Shown here: positions 11,236 to 20,119 of the stretch, piece after piece
Position numbering within the stretch: the first letter of the stretch is position 1
How the letters are laid out: the number at the start of each line of letters is the position of its first letter
Origin: Zoroaster sp. YZ-2022
Taxonomy: Eukaryota > Echinodermata > Asteroidea > Forcipulatida > Zoroasteridae
Length of the DNA: 64,000 bases
NCBI GenBank assembly: GCA_029582265.1
Contig: CM055822.1
Span: 36,954,590 to 37,018,589, forward strand
Direction of reading: 5' to 3'
The notes under the pieces: model-generated
The model's input: only the letters and a program-made list of their open reading frames with translations
Told to the model about the DNA's origin: nothing
The model's database searches: none
Program-made: the position numbers and the translations under genes

Positions 11236-12090
11236 ACGGCTTCGATAACAAGTGTCATTAAGTATTGTGCACGATTTCCATACGCTGCCTATGGAAGCAG
11301 TGCTGAATGAAGCACTGATGAGGCGATAACACACATTGTCCTATCTTTTATAAAGCGCGCTTAGACAAGAAATGTATTGAAATCGAATAGTGACTAGTTA
11401 TGTACTACAATCTACGATGCTGTGTTATTATTTGTATATTACATGTAAATATCTATTTTATATTTTTGTTTCATCTCATATTTTATATGGGTATGAGTGT
11501 GCAAATGTCGCGCATATGTAGGCCTGTGTAGGTCTAAGTATGTGTATGGTATGTTTTAAGTTTAGATCGCGGTTTCAACGCGGCTGGTTCGTGGTGTGCG
11601 GCGGGAGGCGGAATATATTCAAAACAAGTCACGACAGAGTGATTTTGAATGGATTTCGCCGTTGTCGTATACGTGCGAGCTAGCCGTATAACGTCGCAAT
11701 CTTATTATTAAAGTATTAAATGTGTGTGCTTGTAAGTGTTTGGGACTAAAACGCATTTTTTTACGGGCCTGCATGTTTATGTTTACTTTTCTGTACTTAC
11801 CTTGTAGGCTTGTTTGGGTTCTGAACATTTTTAGCTACGGTGATTTCTAGTGTTTTTCAAATGTTTAGAATTGGAACGTGTTTGCAGGGTGGGAGGAGTC
11901 GGTGGACCATGTAGGACCGTATGTTTTTCCCTTTCACATAATAATACTGTTAATATTATAATATTGTTGGTATATATTGTTTTCAGTAGTTCTTTTTGAT
12001 GTATTTTTGAACGCACCGCCGGGTAGGCGTGTGCCACTGTTTTAAAAGTGTATGTTCAAATAAATAAATAAATAAATAAAATAAATAAAA
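11236..12090 (+). mobile_element. 3' end of a 5'-truncated LINE
   Basis: It starts with sequence like the 3' UTR after the LINE at 9490 and ends in an (AAATA)n tail at about 12056-12090, typical of a LINE 3' end. No RT domain remains. It directly precedes the 5' region of the next LINE copy. Confidence 0.5.
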
Positions 12091-12346
12091 ACTACATTGA
12101 AAAACCAATACCAGGATATCATGAATATGTATGAGTGGTACTGTGGAAGCTTGTAGACCTCCCGTTGTGAAGACAATTAACACTCTGATAAGTTCCTATA
12201 CTGGCTAAGGAAAGGTGATAATTGAGTATACACCGACCAAGCTCAACAGGGAGACGTTTGGACAAGAATTCTGGCCATTTTTGGCCATCCAATTTATTTG
12301 GATCACCGTCATCGTTGTCCGTATAGGGGGCAGCCATCTTGATACC

Positions 12347-12736
12347 ATGGCGTCAGGCTACAGACCACCACAGCGACCTACGCTTCGTCGACCCAACACA
12401 ATAAGATTTAAAGTAAACCATCTCCGAGAAGTGAATGCTAACGAAGTGTATTGTGCTGTGAAGAAAGAGCTAGGCACGGTGGATTCAGTGAAGTGTATCG
12501 CCCCATTGGAAAACGGATGGTACAATGTAACATTCAACAACGAAAAGGACACTGAAAGAATAACTCTGCAAGGGATGATTCTCCAAAAGACCCTAATCCA
12601 ATGCGAGAGAGTAAGTCTACAAAATTCCATTGTGATTTATATCAAGGCGCCCTACGAAATGGCTGACGAAGTTGTACGGAACGCGTTGATGCACTGGCAC
12701 AGTAGTGAACCTTCGAAGACAGACGCACGATTTTGA
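12347..12736 (+). CDS. LINE copy 1 ORF1a (N-terminal ORF1 domain)
   Basis: This is the first part of the ORF1 protein of a non-LTR retrotransposon, probably an RNA-binding domain of the element's RNP. The ATG sits in an ACCATGG context, and the frame runs 129 codons to TGA at 12734-12736. Conserved blocks shared with the copy at 22765 are RPNTIRF near residue 15, the KCIAxLENxWYxVTF block, and YIKAPxEM near residue 100. The frame stops at CGA-TTT-TGA, while clearly homologous protein continues in the +1 frame. The divergent second copy stops at exactly the same place, so the split is conserved and not a random mutation. The function of the domain is inferred from its position before zinc knuckles. 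Confidence 0.75.
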   Translation: MASGYRPPQRPTLRRPNTIRFKVNHLREVNANEVYCAVKKELGTVDSVKCIAPLENGWYNVTFNNEKDTERITLQGMILQKTLIQCERVSLQNSIVIYIKAPYEMADEVVRNALMHWHSSEPSKTDARF

Positions 12737-12737
12737 C
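12728..12737 (+). promoter_or_regulatory. candidate +1 programmed frameshift site (CGA-TTT-TGA-C)
   Basis: In the zero frame the codons are CGA TTT TGA. A Phe-tRNA in the P site on TTT (12731-12733) can re-pair one base later because four T's are present; GAC would then be read next and ORF1b would continue. The same CGA-TTT-TGA is at 23119-23127 in the second copy. From memory, +1 slips next to UGA are known in bacterial RF2 (CUU-UGA) and eukaryotic antizyme (UCC-UGA, and UUU-UGA in some lineages). Confidence 0.6.
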
Positions 12738-13737
12738 GAATCAATCGAAACCGGAGTCCGGAGCATTCTCATTCGCAATTTGCAGAAACCAGTCCCCAGC
12801 TACATCAAAGTTGGAGGATTCAATCTCCCGGTACGCTACCGTGGCCAGGAGAAAACTTGTAAAGTGTGCAGTCAACCAGGCCACTTCGCCCGAGATTGTC
12901 AGTTCCGAGGACGATGTTTCGTCTGTAGAAGTTTGTATCACCGAGCATCATGGCACGATCAACATCATGACGAAGTAGATGATGGTAGCGTCGACGGCGA
13001 TAGGTTTGACGACGACGAGGAGGGGAACCAGACCCCAATCTTGGTCATCCCTGCGCCTGATCCCGAGTTAGGAGGGGATGACAGGGACCCGGTGTATGGT
13101 GATGATAAAGAGAAAAGGCGAGACGACCGACAGGAAGAAGAAGACGGCCTCAGTGAAGATATGTCAGTGGGCGAGCAGCGCGAGGAGGAAGCGGAGAGCG
13201 AAAACGAAGAGCTCGAGAAAGATAATGCCGATGCCGGCCAGACCGAGATGACACCACAGACCGAGACGACATCACAGACCGAGACGGCACCACAGACCGA
13301 GACGGCACCACAGACCGAGACGGCACCACAGACCAAGGAAGAAGAGAAGCACGATGAAGCAGGGGGGAGCGGCATCGCGGCCACACCACAGACCACCAAG
13401 AAGTCATTTAGTGAGGTGATTAAGACGCCACCACCTAAACTGAAGCGAAAACTCCAAGGTTTTTGGGACGAGAGTGTCGCCAAAGGTGAAACGAGGAAGA
13501 GGAAGAACACAGAAGAGAAGGAAGATAGTGATAACGAGAAATCGGGAGGAGAGCCAGACGAGGGAAAGGAGCAAGCAAAATCACAGCAAGAGTCTTCGCA
13601 GAGTCAAAAAGGGGAGGATTACGTGATCTACATGAGGGGAGGAGTGCAACGACAGCGGAAGAAGCGTATCTCCTGGACGCGTAAGGTGGATGAAGATTCG
13701 CAATCCGAACCATCCAGTCAGCCGAGCCAACGGGGAC
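12735..13737 (+). CDS. LINE copy 1 ORF1b (two CCHC zinc knuckles, acidic repeat tail)
   Basis: The +1-frame continuation of ORF1. It opens with a block shared with copy 2 (DxxIExGVRS, KVGGFxLPVRYRGQEKTC). Two zinc knuckles follow: CKVCSQPGHFARDC and a shorter CFVCRSLYHRASWH. A long Glu/Asp-rich tail contains Gln-Thr-Glu-Thr repeats (about 13240-13340) and a GFWDESV block shared with copy 2. There is no ATG in the about 30-nt overlap with ORF1a, which argues against simple reinitiation. A transposon interrupts the frame after 13737. If that insertion and one 8-bp target repeat are ignored, the frame resumes at 16106 and stops at TGA 16141-16143, about 23 bases before ORF2. Confidence 0.75.
13730..13737 (+). 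repeat. left 8-bp target-site duplication of the MULE-like insertion
   Basis: ACGGGGAC here is repeated at 16098-16105. Counting one copy only, ORF1b runs through in frame to its natural stop, which confirms the borders independently. Confidence 0.8.
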
Positions 13738-13744
13738 CGAAGCA

Positions 13745-13871
13745 GGTCGTTTCGTACCCAAGTCGTTTCGTACCCAAGTCGTTTCGTACCCAAGTCGTTT
13801 CGTACCCAAGTCGTTTCGTACCCAAGTCGTTTCGTACCCAGGTCGTTTCGTACCCAAGTCGTTTCGTACCC
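13745..13871 (+). repeat. left subterminal 16-bp tandem array
   Basis: About eight copies of GTCGTTTCGTACCCAA with few changes. Read through from ORF1b it would add a spurious repetitive tail (VVSYPSRFVPKSFRTQ units). Confidence 0.9.
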
Positions 13872-13935
13872 AGTCAATTATGACGCACAAAGGAGATTAA
13901 GCCAGTCTCGCAAACCTGCTCCTGTGACATCGCAT

Positions 13936-14229
13936 GGCCGGTGAATTAATACCTCATTAATACGGCGGTGTCTTTGATAAACTGAGGTTGGTCATTGGTT
14001 GTCCTGTCAATCATTCTGCCTCGGACTTGTGCATAAAATTTTGAATGACCGGCCGGTGAATTAATACCTCATTAATACGGCGGTGTCTTTGATAAACTGA
14101 GGTTGGTCATTGGTTGTCCTGTCAATCATTCTGCCTCGGACTTGTGCATAAAATTTTGAATGACCGGCCGGTGAATTAATACCTCATTAATACGGCGGTG
14201 TCTTTGATAAACTGAGGTTGGTCATTGGT
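13936..14229 (+). repeat. 115-bp tandem repeat, about 2.6 copies
   Basis: Units start GGCCGGTGAATTAATACC at 13936, 14051 and 14166. The first two are full and almost identical; the third breaks off after GGTCATTGGTT. They lie directly upstream of the TATA box of the FLYWCH gene and may be promoter-proximal or transposase-binding repeats (inference). Confidence 0.9.
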
Positions 14230-14293
14230 TAAACCATCTTGAACTGAGCGTCTGGTTGGTTGATAGAATTATACTCAGGATCCTTCTGAGGTC

Positions 14294-14301
14294 TATAAAA
14301 G
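14294..14301 (+). promoter_or_regulatory. TATA box (TATAAAAG) of the FLYWCH gene
   Basis: A consensus TATA box about 115 bp upstream of the ATG at 14409. Transcription would be expected to start near 14320-14330. Repeats of AAGTCAAGATT follow at 14350-14400 in the presumed leader. Confidence 0.65.
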
Positions 14302-14408
14302 TCTCATCGAGCAGAATCTATCATTCTGTGTCAAGACAAGATTCCAGTCAAGTCAAGATTCAAGAACTTTCCAGCTCAAGTCAAGATTGAAGAACTTTCC
14401 AGCTCAAG

Positions 14409-15338
14409 ATGCCTATCAAGTATCCTTGCCTCTTCTGTAACAAGTCTGTTCGATCGAACCAGCACGCCTTCCAGTGTGAGCGCTGCCAGGATGGCAGCAT
14501 GTGGGCTGCAACCTCTGGTTTTAGTCACCAGCAGTACCTGGAGATCCGTGACGATCCATCCAGGCTGGTCGTTTGGATCTGTGCACCCTGCACAAGTCAA
14601 GAGCAAGAACAGGTGGAAGAGCCGATGGACATCGAGGAGAACGGAGACGCCCCTACTGGTTTCAACGTCGAGACCGACTTCGTTGTACCGCTTGAAGTAG
14701 CCGAGAACCCCATCCCTGACACTGCCCTACCTGACGTCATCCCCGGTGTAGGTGATGAGGACATCACTACCTACAAGACAGTGGAGTCCGGCACGAAACG
14801 GGGGAAAGTCATCTTGGTTGACAGTCACGGCTACACCTACACGAAGAAGTGGAAGAAGGCCGGTTCCACTTCTTCCAAAGTCACATGGTTGTGTAGTGTC
14901 CGGGGCAAGTTGCACCGGTGTGCCGTGTCTGTTCACCAAGATGGCAACCGTTTTTGTGCTGGACTTCACACCAAGCATACGCACCTCCGCACCACGTGGC
15001 TGGAAAGCTCAACCTGGAGCCCACGCGACTGGTCGGTGTTTATGAGAAGCATTCGCACAAACAACGACGTGGAGGGCTGGCACCGGAGACTAAATGGGCG
15101 GGCAGGACGTCACACCGTCCCATTCTACAACGTCGTCATGCTCCTGCATGCTGAATCCAGCTACGTTAACGTCCAGCTCAAGCTCGTAAAAGAGTCGAGA
15201 CTGTGCCGGAACCAGCGGCGGATGTACCGGCAGGTTCAAGGTAAATCTTCAAGTTGTGGGACGACTACCAAGCCGGCCGCCTCCACAACATCGGGACTAC
15301 TGGCAGCCTGCAAGTACCTGACAGGTCCAGCCCTGTAA
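14409..15338 (+). CDS. FLYWCH zinc-finger protein with MULE-transposase C-terminus
   Basis: A single-exon frame of 309 codons in a transposon, probably a shortened Mutator-like (MULE) transposase. Residues about 1-60 form a Cys-rich zinc module (CLFCNKS, CERCQ, ICAPC). After an acidic linker, residues about 123-197 match a FLYWCH zinc finger (GKVILVDSHGYTYTKKW, then C, C and a closing HTKHTH). Residues about 210-285 resemble the extreme C-terminus of FLYWCH-MULE transposases: SIRTNNDVEGWHRRLN, then LVKESRLCRNQRRMYRQVQ. The catalytic DDE core normally found between the two is missing. The short protein could still bind element ends or act as a repressor (inference). TATA at 14294 and AATAAA at 15431 frame a compact transcription unit. 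The reading frame is intact, unlike most mobile genes here. Confidence 0.75.
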   Translation: MPIKYPCLFCNKSVRSNQHAFQCERCQDGSMWAATSGFSHQQYLEIRDDPSRLVVWICAPCTSQEQEQVEEPMDIEENGDAPTGFNVETDFVVPLEVAENPIPDTALPDVIPGVGDEDITTYKTVESGTKRGKVILVDSHGYTYTKKWKKAGSTSSKVTWLCSVRGKLHRCAVSVHQDGNRFCAGLHTKHTHLRTTWLESSTWSPRDWSVFMRSIRTNNDVEGWHRRLNGRAGRHTVPFYNVVMLLHAESSYVNVQLKLVKESRLCRNQRRMYRQVQGKSSSCGTTTKPAASTTSGLLAACKYLTGPAL

Positions 15339-15430
15339 GCCACAACAACAAGCCAACAACAAAACAAAACCGGTCCTTTTCAGGACCACCAATTCTATAA
15401 AGAGAGATTGATACCATGCATTAAGTGAAG

Positions 15431-15436
15431 AATAAA
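15431..15436 (+). terminator. poly(A) signal AATAAA of the FLYWCH gene
   Basis: A canonical AATAAA about 95 bp after the stop codon, followed by GAAATAAATG and T-rich sequence. Confidence 0.6.
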
Positions 15437-15499
15437 GACGGAAATAAATGTGTTTTTCTCCACAGGTTAAAAAAAAAATTATGCAATGCAATTTTTTTT

Positions 15500-15990
15500 T
15501 CCGTTACTGTAAAAACAGTGCCAAACTGATCACAAAATTGATCACAAAATTGATCACTGATTGAAAAAATTGGAAATTGAATAACAATCATAATAAAAAG
15601 AAATGCAAATAATGCTGGGAATAGATTTTATTACAATTTCACAAATTCAAATTCATTATTGCTTAATCATAAAATTTATGGAAAATAATTATTTATTAAA
15701 TCCAAAATAATCAAGACTTGAAAATTATAGAAAAGGGAAGACAGTGATAAATTTGCAAAACAAATAATAATAAAAAGAAATGCAAATAATTATGGGAATA
15801 GATTTCATTATTAGATTTTATTTCATGCTGGGAATTGAATTTATTAAATCCAAGCTCAAAAACCAAACGAAACAAAACCGCAGCGACAACACATTTCCCG
15901 TGAACCCATCAACAGTGATTGACAGTCACATTGTTGTTCAATATAAAAGGACTTGGAACCCTTTTGTTACTGTGCTATGAAGCCTCAATG
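15500..15990. other. AT-rich interior of the MULE-like element, no gene
   Basis: Repeated phrases such as TGATCACAAAATTGATCAC (about 15527-15560) and two copies of AAATGCAAATAAT within TAATAAAAAG context (15595 and 15770). No coding frame of note. Confidence 0.5.
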
Positions 15991-15992
15991 AA

Positions 15993-16090
15993 ACGACTTG
16001 GGTACGAAACGACTGGGTACAAAACGACTTGGGCACAAATGACTTGGGTACGAAACGACTTGGGTACGAAACGACTTGGGTGAAACGACC
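15993..16090 (-). repeat. right subterminal 16-bp tandem array
   Basis: About six degenerate copies of the inverse of the left array (ACGACTTGGGTACGAA), ending CGAAACGACC-like. It gives the element its long inverted ends. Confidence 0.85.
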
Positions 16091-16097
16091 GACATCC

Positions 16098-16105
16098 ACG
16101 GGGAC
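16098..16105 (+). repeat. right 8-bp target-site duplication
   Basis: ACGGGGAC, identical to 13730-13737. Confidence 0.8.
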
Positions 16106-16143
16106 GGGAAGGCAGAGCACAAGTTTACCCCTGTAATTCATGA
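16106..16143 (+). CDS. 3' end of LINE copy 1 ORF1b
   Basis: The terminal 11 codons and stop (TGA 16141-16143) of ORF1b, separated from the rest by the transposon. The frame follows if one target repeat is counted. Confidence 0.6.
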
Positions 16144-16166
16144 TTTATTACATTTTGATTTTCGCG

Positions 16167-16504
16167 ATGATCAGAATAGCCACTTTAAATGTTAACGGGC
16201 TCAATGACCAAAAAGGAAATTTTATTCAACCATTTAAATAGAGAGAAATATGATATCATCTGTCTTCAGGAAACACACACATTGGTACTAGGGAGGACGA
16301 GGGTTCTTTGATTAAACAATGGGGAGTGTGAAATGGCCTTTAATCATGGGGAAAGTAATTTAGGAGTGGCTAATTCTGGCATCGCGCAAATCAGAGATAA
16401 AACTGGATAATTTAGATAAAAGCATGACGAGAGGAAGATTGATTACCTGTGACATTTTATGGAAAGGTACTTCTTTAGTAGCTTGAATATATATGCCCCC
16501 TTAA
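16167..16504 (+). pseudogene. LINE copy 1 ORF2, endonuclease start
   Basis: The ATG is 23 bases after the ORF1 stop. The beginning reads IATLNVNGLND, the standard N-terminal endonuclease block of L1/Tx1-like LINEs, followed after a frameshift by YDIICLQETH (catalytic Glu). At least two frameshifts are present by 16290. The sequence then runs into the assembly gap, so the RT domain is not visible. Confidence 0.7.
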
Positions 16505-17004
16505 NNNNNNNNNNNNNNNNNNNNNNNNNNNNNNNNNNNNNNNNNNNNNNNNNNNNNNNNNNNNNNNNNNNNNNNNNNNNNNNNNNNNNNNNNNNNNNNN
16601 NNNNNNNNNNNNNNNNNNNNNNNNNNNNNNNNNNNNNNNNNNNNNNNNNNNNNNNNNNNNNNNNNNNNNNNNNNNNNNNNNNNNNNNNNNNNNNNNNNNN
16701 NNNNNNNNNNNNNNNNNNNNNNNNNNNNNNNNNNNNNNNNNNNNNNNNNNNNNNNNNNNNNNNNNNNNNNNNNNNNNNNNNNNNNNNNNNNNNNNNNNNN
16801 NNNNNNNNNNNNNNNNNNNNNNNNNNNNNNNNNNNNNNNNNNNNNNNNNNNNNNNNNNNNNNNNNNNNNNNNNNNNNNNNNNNNNNNNNNNNNNNNNNNN
16901 NNNNNNNNNNNNNNNNNNNNNNNNNNNNNNNNNNNNNNNNNNNNNNNNNNNNNNNNNNNNNNNNNNNNNNNNNNNNNNNNNNNNNNNNNNNNNNNNNNNN
17001 NNNN
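16505..17004. other. assembly gap of 500 N
   Basis: Exactly 500 unknown bases, probably a placeholder of arbitrary size. By comparison with gene B (flank 57129-57240 resembles 17005-17110), the ShKT exon of gene A and the 3' end of the LINE should lie here. Confidence 0.95.
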
Positions 17005-17295
17005 TATTACAATATAACGTTAGCAATTTGTGTCCCATATTCCCTAACCCCTTTGTGATGACGTTATATTTATTGTTGTTATACCCTAAAAAGGAAAACA
17101 TTAATTAACATTAATCAGATGTTTGCACATGATAAAGGAATGAATGGTTCTTGATGTAGATTAACCCTATCAGGTCTGGGGGGAGGGGGGGGGCGGCACA
17201 ATTCCCCTTCCCCCCTAAAACACCAATGTACTTGTGGTACTACAATTAACTGTTGTACATTGTAAACATAGTGTGAAAAACTATGTTTGTGTTTG

Positions 17296-17331
17296 GTTAT
17301 ACCATGGAGGAGCCTTCCTCCATGGTTATAC
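17296..17331. mobile_element. 22-bp palindromic insertion with 7-bp target duplication
   Basis: 17303-17324 has arms CATGGAGGA and TCCTCCATG around GCCT. GTTATAC flanks it on both sides (17296-17302 and 17325-17331). The paralogous intron at about 58267-58275 has a single GTTATAC and no palindrome, so this is an insertion in gene A, 5-8 bases inside the intron beyond the exon 6 donor. Confidence 0.8.
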
Positions 17332-17335
17332 TTAC

Positions 17336-17428
17336 CACTGCAGTCAGTACCACGAAAACCTCCTCGGCAATGACATGTGCATGTCTCTGTGTCCAGTGTT
17401 CCACAATTCTCACAGACCTGAGCACAAA
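17336..17428 (-). CDS. gene A exon 6 (EGF-like)
   Basis: 93 bp, phase 1 to phase 1, acceptor AACAG at 17429-17430 and donor GTAAGT. It encodes the main part of a Cys-rich EGF-like module: VCAQVCENCG, then TCTCHCRGGFRGTDCS. Gene B exon 6 (58278-58370) is the same length and nearly identical. An alternative acceptor 11 bp inside would break the frame. It is the last visible exon of gene A before the gap. Confidence 0.85.
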
Positions 17429-17429
17429 C

Positions 17430-18061
17430 TGTTTACAATGAAACTAGGTTCATTAAAGTATTCTGCTGCAGGGGATTTTGAGAACATTTCAAAACTGTAT
17501 GGTCACTATATTGATTTTTATTAATTGTTGTTCGTAGATTTGTTGTAGGCATACCATAGCTAAAGGGGTTGTTGTCACCCAGTAGGGTACCCCAATGATA
17601 CCCAGGCAATCGTACTCCAAGGTACGTTAGATAATTCTATATAATTATCTGGGTACCATTGGGGTGACAACGACGTTCAGCCATAATATAACCTGTTGCC
17701 ACAATCAGACCGCCCCCACATAATGTTGAGTTAAAATCACATTTAAATTGAAAGCAAAAGTCAAATTGCTAAACATAGCCACGTTTTTTGAAATAAATAT
17801 TTGAGTGTGTATATAATCAATGCTAATTTTGAATTGCAAATCACGAATTTGTGAATTTTGATGAGCAATTTCTGAATATTAATGAGGAAATTGTGAACTT
17901 TGATGAGCAAATTGAGAATGTTGATAAGCAACCTTCATCTTGAAAATATTGTCGCATTTGTTATAACAATATATTATAATACGTGTAACACAATTGCAAT
18001 CAAGATGTATTTCGTGTTGACAACAATGTGGAGACACAAAACAAACAAACATCAACCTTAC
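17430..18061 (-). other. gene A intron 5
   Basis: Intronic. 17560-17680 and 17850-18060 align with gene B intron 5 (58500-58640 and 58680-58860), so the duplication includes introns. Contains repeats of AATTxxGAATxTTGATGAG near 17840-17930. Confidence 0.7.
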
Positions 18062-18091
18062 CGCACTCTTCGGTGTGTGTTGAACACAACC
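18062..18091 (-). CDS. gene A exon 5 (30-bp micro-exon)
   Basis: Encodes LCSTHTEEC plus split codons, phase 1 to phase 1, with CAG acceptor and GTAAGG donor. The same 30-bp exon is at 58862-58891. It completes the cysteine pattern between the CAP C-terminus and the EGF-like module. Confidence 0.8.
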
Positions 18092-19403
18092 CTGTGAAAA
18101 CGAAACAAAAACAAATGAACAGTAGAAAATTTAATTAAACACTAACAAACGTTTAGGGGGGTAGGCGTGAACAAGGAAACTTAAAACAAAGTGTAATTAT
18201 CTCAACCCGAGTTAATATTGTAAAACATCATTTTGTCTTGAATACAGAAAGGTTCCACTGAAAAACGAAAACAAATCGTCATCTTATGCTCTTACGCTGC
18301 CACGTTTTTGCAATGCCTTGACATGTACACAATTAAGTCTGGTCTTGGAAACAAATAAAAAACAAGCATGTAACTGCCAGTCCCATACAGCTGTTTATAA
18401 ACATCAGTAGGCCTATTGGTATGACTAATGAATGACATTTATTTCAATGTTAACAAACAACAAAACAATATATAACAGCAATGTATCATACAATATACCG
18501 TACAAACATAATTATTGGATTAATGATAATTTATCAGTTTTGTACATGCAGTGAATACATACAATATAAATAGAATAGAAAACAATGTCAACAATTGGCA
18601 AAGTAGGGAAGCCGTAAAAGGCTATTTTTTACTTACTTTTATTATCAAGTTTGTTCCAAAATAATATAAATACCCTGCTGTTGAACGCTATTTTTAAAGT
18701 TACAAGTTCTATTATTGTTCAGGTATAATTTTCCCTTTGTTGCGCTACGAGTGTTATGGGAGTGAATTTCGGATGCCCTATTTAAAAGATAATCAAAACA
18801 TTTAGGTAACTGGTTTATATGTTTAAACTTGAATATGAGTGTTCCTAATAATATTGATATTTTATGGTTAAACTGTATATGTGATTAATCCATGAAAGAT
18901 ATTCGTTGATACAAACACCAAGGAATTTTGCACGCTTTATACTTGATTTAAATTAGTGTTACGTATACAAATCAGAATTTGTAACTGCCGTTACCCGGGT
19001 TGTTTGCATCTGACCGGGGCTTGATCCCTGGCTACTCGGCAGATATGGTTTGGCCTCTGACCTGGCCCCATAGAGCAATAGATAATTGGCATAAGTGGAC
19101 CGCCCCCTAACATAGGGGCTGGTTAGCTCAGTTGGTAGAGCGCTCGTACGGTAATCGAGAGGTCGATTTTTCTTTGGACTTGACATGGGGGACTCGGAAT
19201 CGAGGTTTGAGGACTCGAATAGAAGTTTGCATATATATTATTAATGTAAAGAATAAACAATAATGACCCTAGGATTACTACCTAGGTTCGTGTCACGTGG
19301 ACCGCCTCATGAAATGATCCAGTTAAGATTATACCCAATGATATAATTTAGCTCTGGGGCACTCAATATTTGTGTAGTTAATAACTTAATTTGTTATACT
19401 TAC
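18092..19403 (-). other. gene A intron 4 with a tRNA-like SINE fragment
   Basis: Mostly AT-rich. 19118-19165 (GGGCTGGTTAGCTCAGTTGG onward) is the 5' half of a tRNA-like SINE head on the plus strand, broken before box B. 18961-19100 is a GC-richer patch absent from the paralogous intron of gene B, so it probably arrived after the duplication. Confidence 0.55.
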
Positions 19404-19495
19404 GACATTGGTTACCGTAGCACTGACCAATCCCTGATTCGCACTGCGTGCATGGCGTCCCGGTCAGGTACGGCCTAACTCCAGCATAGTTCCCG
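19404..19495 (-). CDS. gene A exon 4 (end of CAP domain, Cys-rich)
   Basis: 92 bp, starting phase 2 and ending phase 1. It encodes GNYAGVRPYLTGTPCTQCES, then CYGNQC: the end of CAP motif 2 (GNY) followed by the start of the Cys-rich region. TTTTAG acceptor and GTAAGT donor. Paralogue at 59489-59580. Confidence 0.9.
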
Positions 19496-20009
19496 CTAAA
19501 ATAAGACCACAGATGAGCAATGTCATAACAAAATTAGTACTATACTCCTAGTCACGAAAACTTCAAGATTTTGCCATGTTTTATCTATTACTTTCAAACA
19601 TGTTTTGCTGCTCAGGGAAGAAGTATATAAATGTTGGGCTTCACCATAACAACATGTATCAGTAAGATATTTAAAAAATTCATTTGTATATTTTTCAGTT
19701 ATTGAGATGTTGGTAACAAAAGTGTTTTGCTGTTTGTTTACCCAACAGTGTCATTAATAATCAACTCGGTTTGTTTCAGATTGAAAACTGTGCGGATCAG
19801 CTAGCGCGTGTGGTAGATCGTGCTGTTGCGCATGAGAGCATACCTGTTGCGTTCGTATTTTTTGTTATGGATTACGCATTGACTTCACTTTCGCCCAGTT
19901 TCGGCATCAATCGGATTTTAAGCCTGACAATATTATCCAACATGGAGATTAAGCCTGGGTTAATGCCCTGACCCGGAAATTTAAAACAAAATATTATTGT
20001 CGGACTTAC

Positions 20010-20119
20010 GCTACACCGTAGTGACAGCCTACAATCCAGACGTTAGTTGAAGTAATGGGAGTAGCTGTTGGACAGAACGACATGGCACAACCAACCGCAT
20101 AGCTTTTAGCCCAGACCAC
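20010..20119 (-). CDS. gene A exon 3 (CAP domain core)
   Basis: 110 bp, phase 0 to phase 2. It encodes VVWAKSYAVGCAMSFCP, then NVWIVGCHYGVA. Joined to exon 2 it completes the CAP signature GHYTQVVW, and with exon 4 the second signature (IVGCHYGVAGNY). CTCAG acceptor and GTAAGT donor. Paralogue at 60959-61068. Confidence 0.92.

Larger units (their letters stand above)
13738..16097 (+). mobile_element. MULE-like DNA transposon carrying a FLYWCH gene
   Basis: A 2,360-bp insertion in LINE ORF1, bordered by an 8-bp duplication. Near each end lie arrays of a 16-bp unit (GTCGTTTCGTACCCAA) in opposite orientation (about 13745-13871 and 15993-16090); the shared inverted core at the extreme ends is GGTCGTTTC. 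Inside are 115-bp tandem repeats, a TATA box, a single-exon gene with a MULE-transposase-like C-terminus, and a poly(A) signal. The catalytic MULE core is absent, so it is probably a non-autonomous deletion derivative. Confidence 0.75.

Noticed and set aside
12965..13510. 181-codon minus-strand frame with Ser/Val/Cys repeats
   Set aside because: It is the antisense shadow of the acidic repeat tail of LINE ORF1b.
13735..16092. GACCGA as the target duplication of the MULE-like element
   Set aside because: It is only 6 bp and leaves the host frame broken; ACGGGGAC (13730-13737 and 16098-16105) restores the host frame and is preferred.
16459..17101. Open frames of about 200 codons on both strands
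   Set aside because: They consist almost entirely of the N gap.
19118..19165. Possible tRNA gene
   Set aside because: Only the 5' half resembles a tRNA; box B and the 3' acceptor strand are missing, so it is a SINE head fragment.
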